Source: Chondrilla cf. caribensis | Lineage: Eukaryota > Porifera > Demospongiae > Chondrillida > Chondrillidae | Direction of reading: 5' to 3' | NCBI GenBank assembly: GCA_964020155.1 | Contig: OZ026556.1 | Span: forward strand, 5,160,267 to 5,224,266 | Length of the DNA: 64,000 nt | Shown here: piece by piece, positions 63,854-64,000 of the stretch | Layout of the letters: the number at the start of each line of letters is the position of its first letter | How positions within the stretch are numbered: position 1 is the stretch's first letter | Translations under genes and position numbers: made by a program | The notes under the pieces: generated by a model | Seen by the model: only the letters and a program-made list of their open reading frames with translations | The model's database searches: none | What the model was told of the DNA's origin: nothing

Positions 63854-64000
63854 TGATCGAATAATATAGGTGATAAAGGGCTGCATGCACATGACATTGT
63901 ATAATAGTGTATTAGTTAATAACTGAATATTATATGTGACAAGCAGGTTAGCAAGTCACCCCATGCAGCATATTGTATGCATGGTATAACTTTGGTATTC

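Overview
The window is eukaryotic nuclear DNA from an animal. Genes are split by short introns with GT/AG borders, mostly 50 to 400 bp, and the spliced exons give recognisable metazoan proteins: two Lgl polarity proteins that keep the aPKC-phosphorylated serine block, a PBC/PBX-type TALE homeobox protein, TRAF7, TANGO6, a HAUS2-like augmin subunit and an ANKFN1/Wide-awake-like protein. Very tight gene spacing, short introns, many TG/CA microsatellites and a divergent intronless PBC gene suggest a compact non-bilaterian genome, most likely a sponge. The lineage is an inference, not something the sequence proves.

Layout. 0.5-6.8 kb (+): ANKFN1-like. 7.3-8.5 kb (+): SLC25A38-like mitochondrial glycine carrier. 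9.2-11.4 kb (-): TBC1D16-like Rab GAP. 11.6-17.9 kb and 18.3-23.8 kb (+,+): tandem Lgl paralogues. 24.5-24.8 kb: tRNA-derived SINE. 25.1-27.4 kb (+): POLDIP3/SKAR-like RRM protein. 27.4-28.6 kb (-): HMG-box protein with a TFPT/Nhp10-like coiled coil. 28.6-30.1 kb (+): ZNF330. 30.2-34.1 kb (-): TANGO6. 34.3-38.1 kb (+): TRAF7. 38.2-39.1 kb (+): intronless PBC homeobox gene. 39.3-43.2 kb (-): GTPBP3, with a 1.2-kb 27-bp minisatellite in its last intron. 43.5-47.4 kb (-): long coiled-coil protein (CCDC154-like). 47.4-51.0 kb (+): TELO2. 51.2-51.5 kb: second SINE copy. 51.6-52.8 kb (-): HAUS2-like. 52.9-55.5 kb (+): PRPF31. 56.0-58.3 kb (+): PH plus coiled-coil protein (MPRIP-PH1-like). 58.4-59.3 kb (-): TMEM220-like. 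59.4-60.9 kb: gene-poor stretch with retroelement debris. 60.9-64.0 kb (-): multi-exon Ginger/GIN-type integrase fused to a Ulp1-like protease and a PHD finger, running off the right edge.

The genes do not form one pathway. They are mostly housekeeping genes packed head-to-head or tail-to-tail. Five divergent pairs share 35 to 231 bp between start codons, and four convergent pairs are separated by 50 to 178 bp. The polarity genes (ANKFN1-like and two Lgl copies) lie within one 24-kb stretch. The most unusual items are the intact integrase-protease-PHD gene, the HMG-box/TFPT-like fusion, the 35-bp bidirectional promoter centred on a perfect palindrome, GT microsatellites that start exactly at 5' splice sites, and the minisatellites in GTPBP3 and the coiled-coil gene.

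Exon borders were read by eye from splice signals and protein similarity recalled from general knowledge. No alignment or database search was run.
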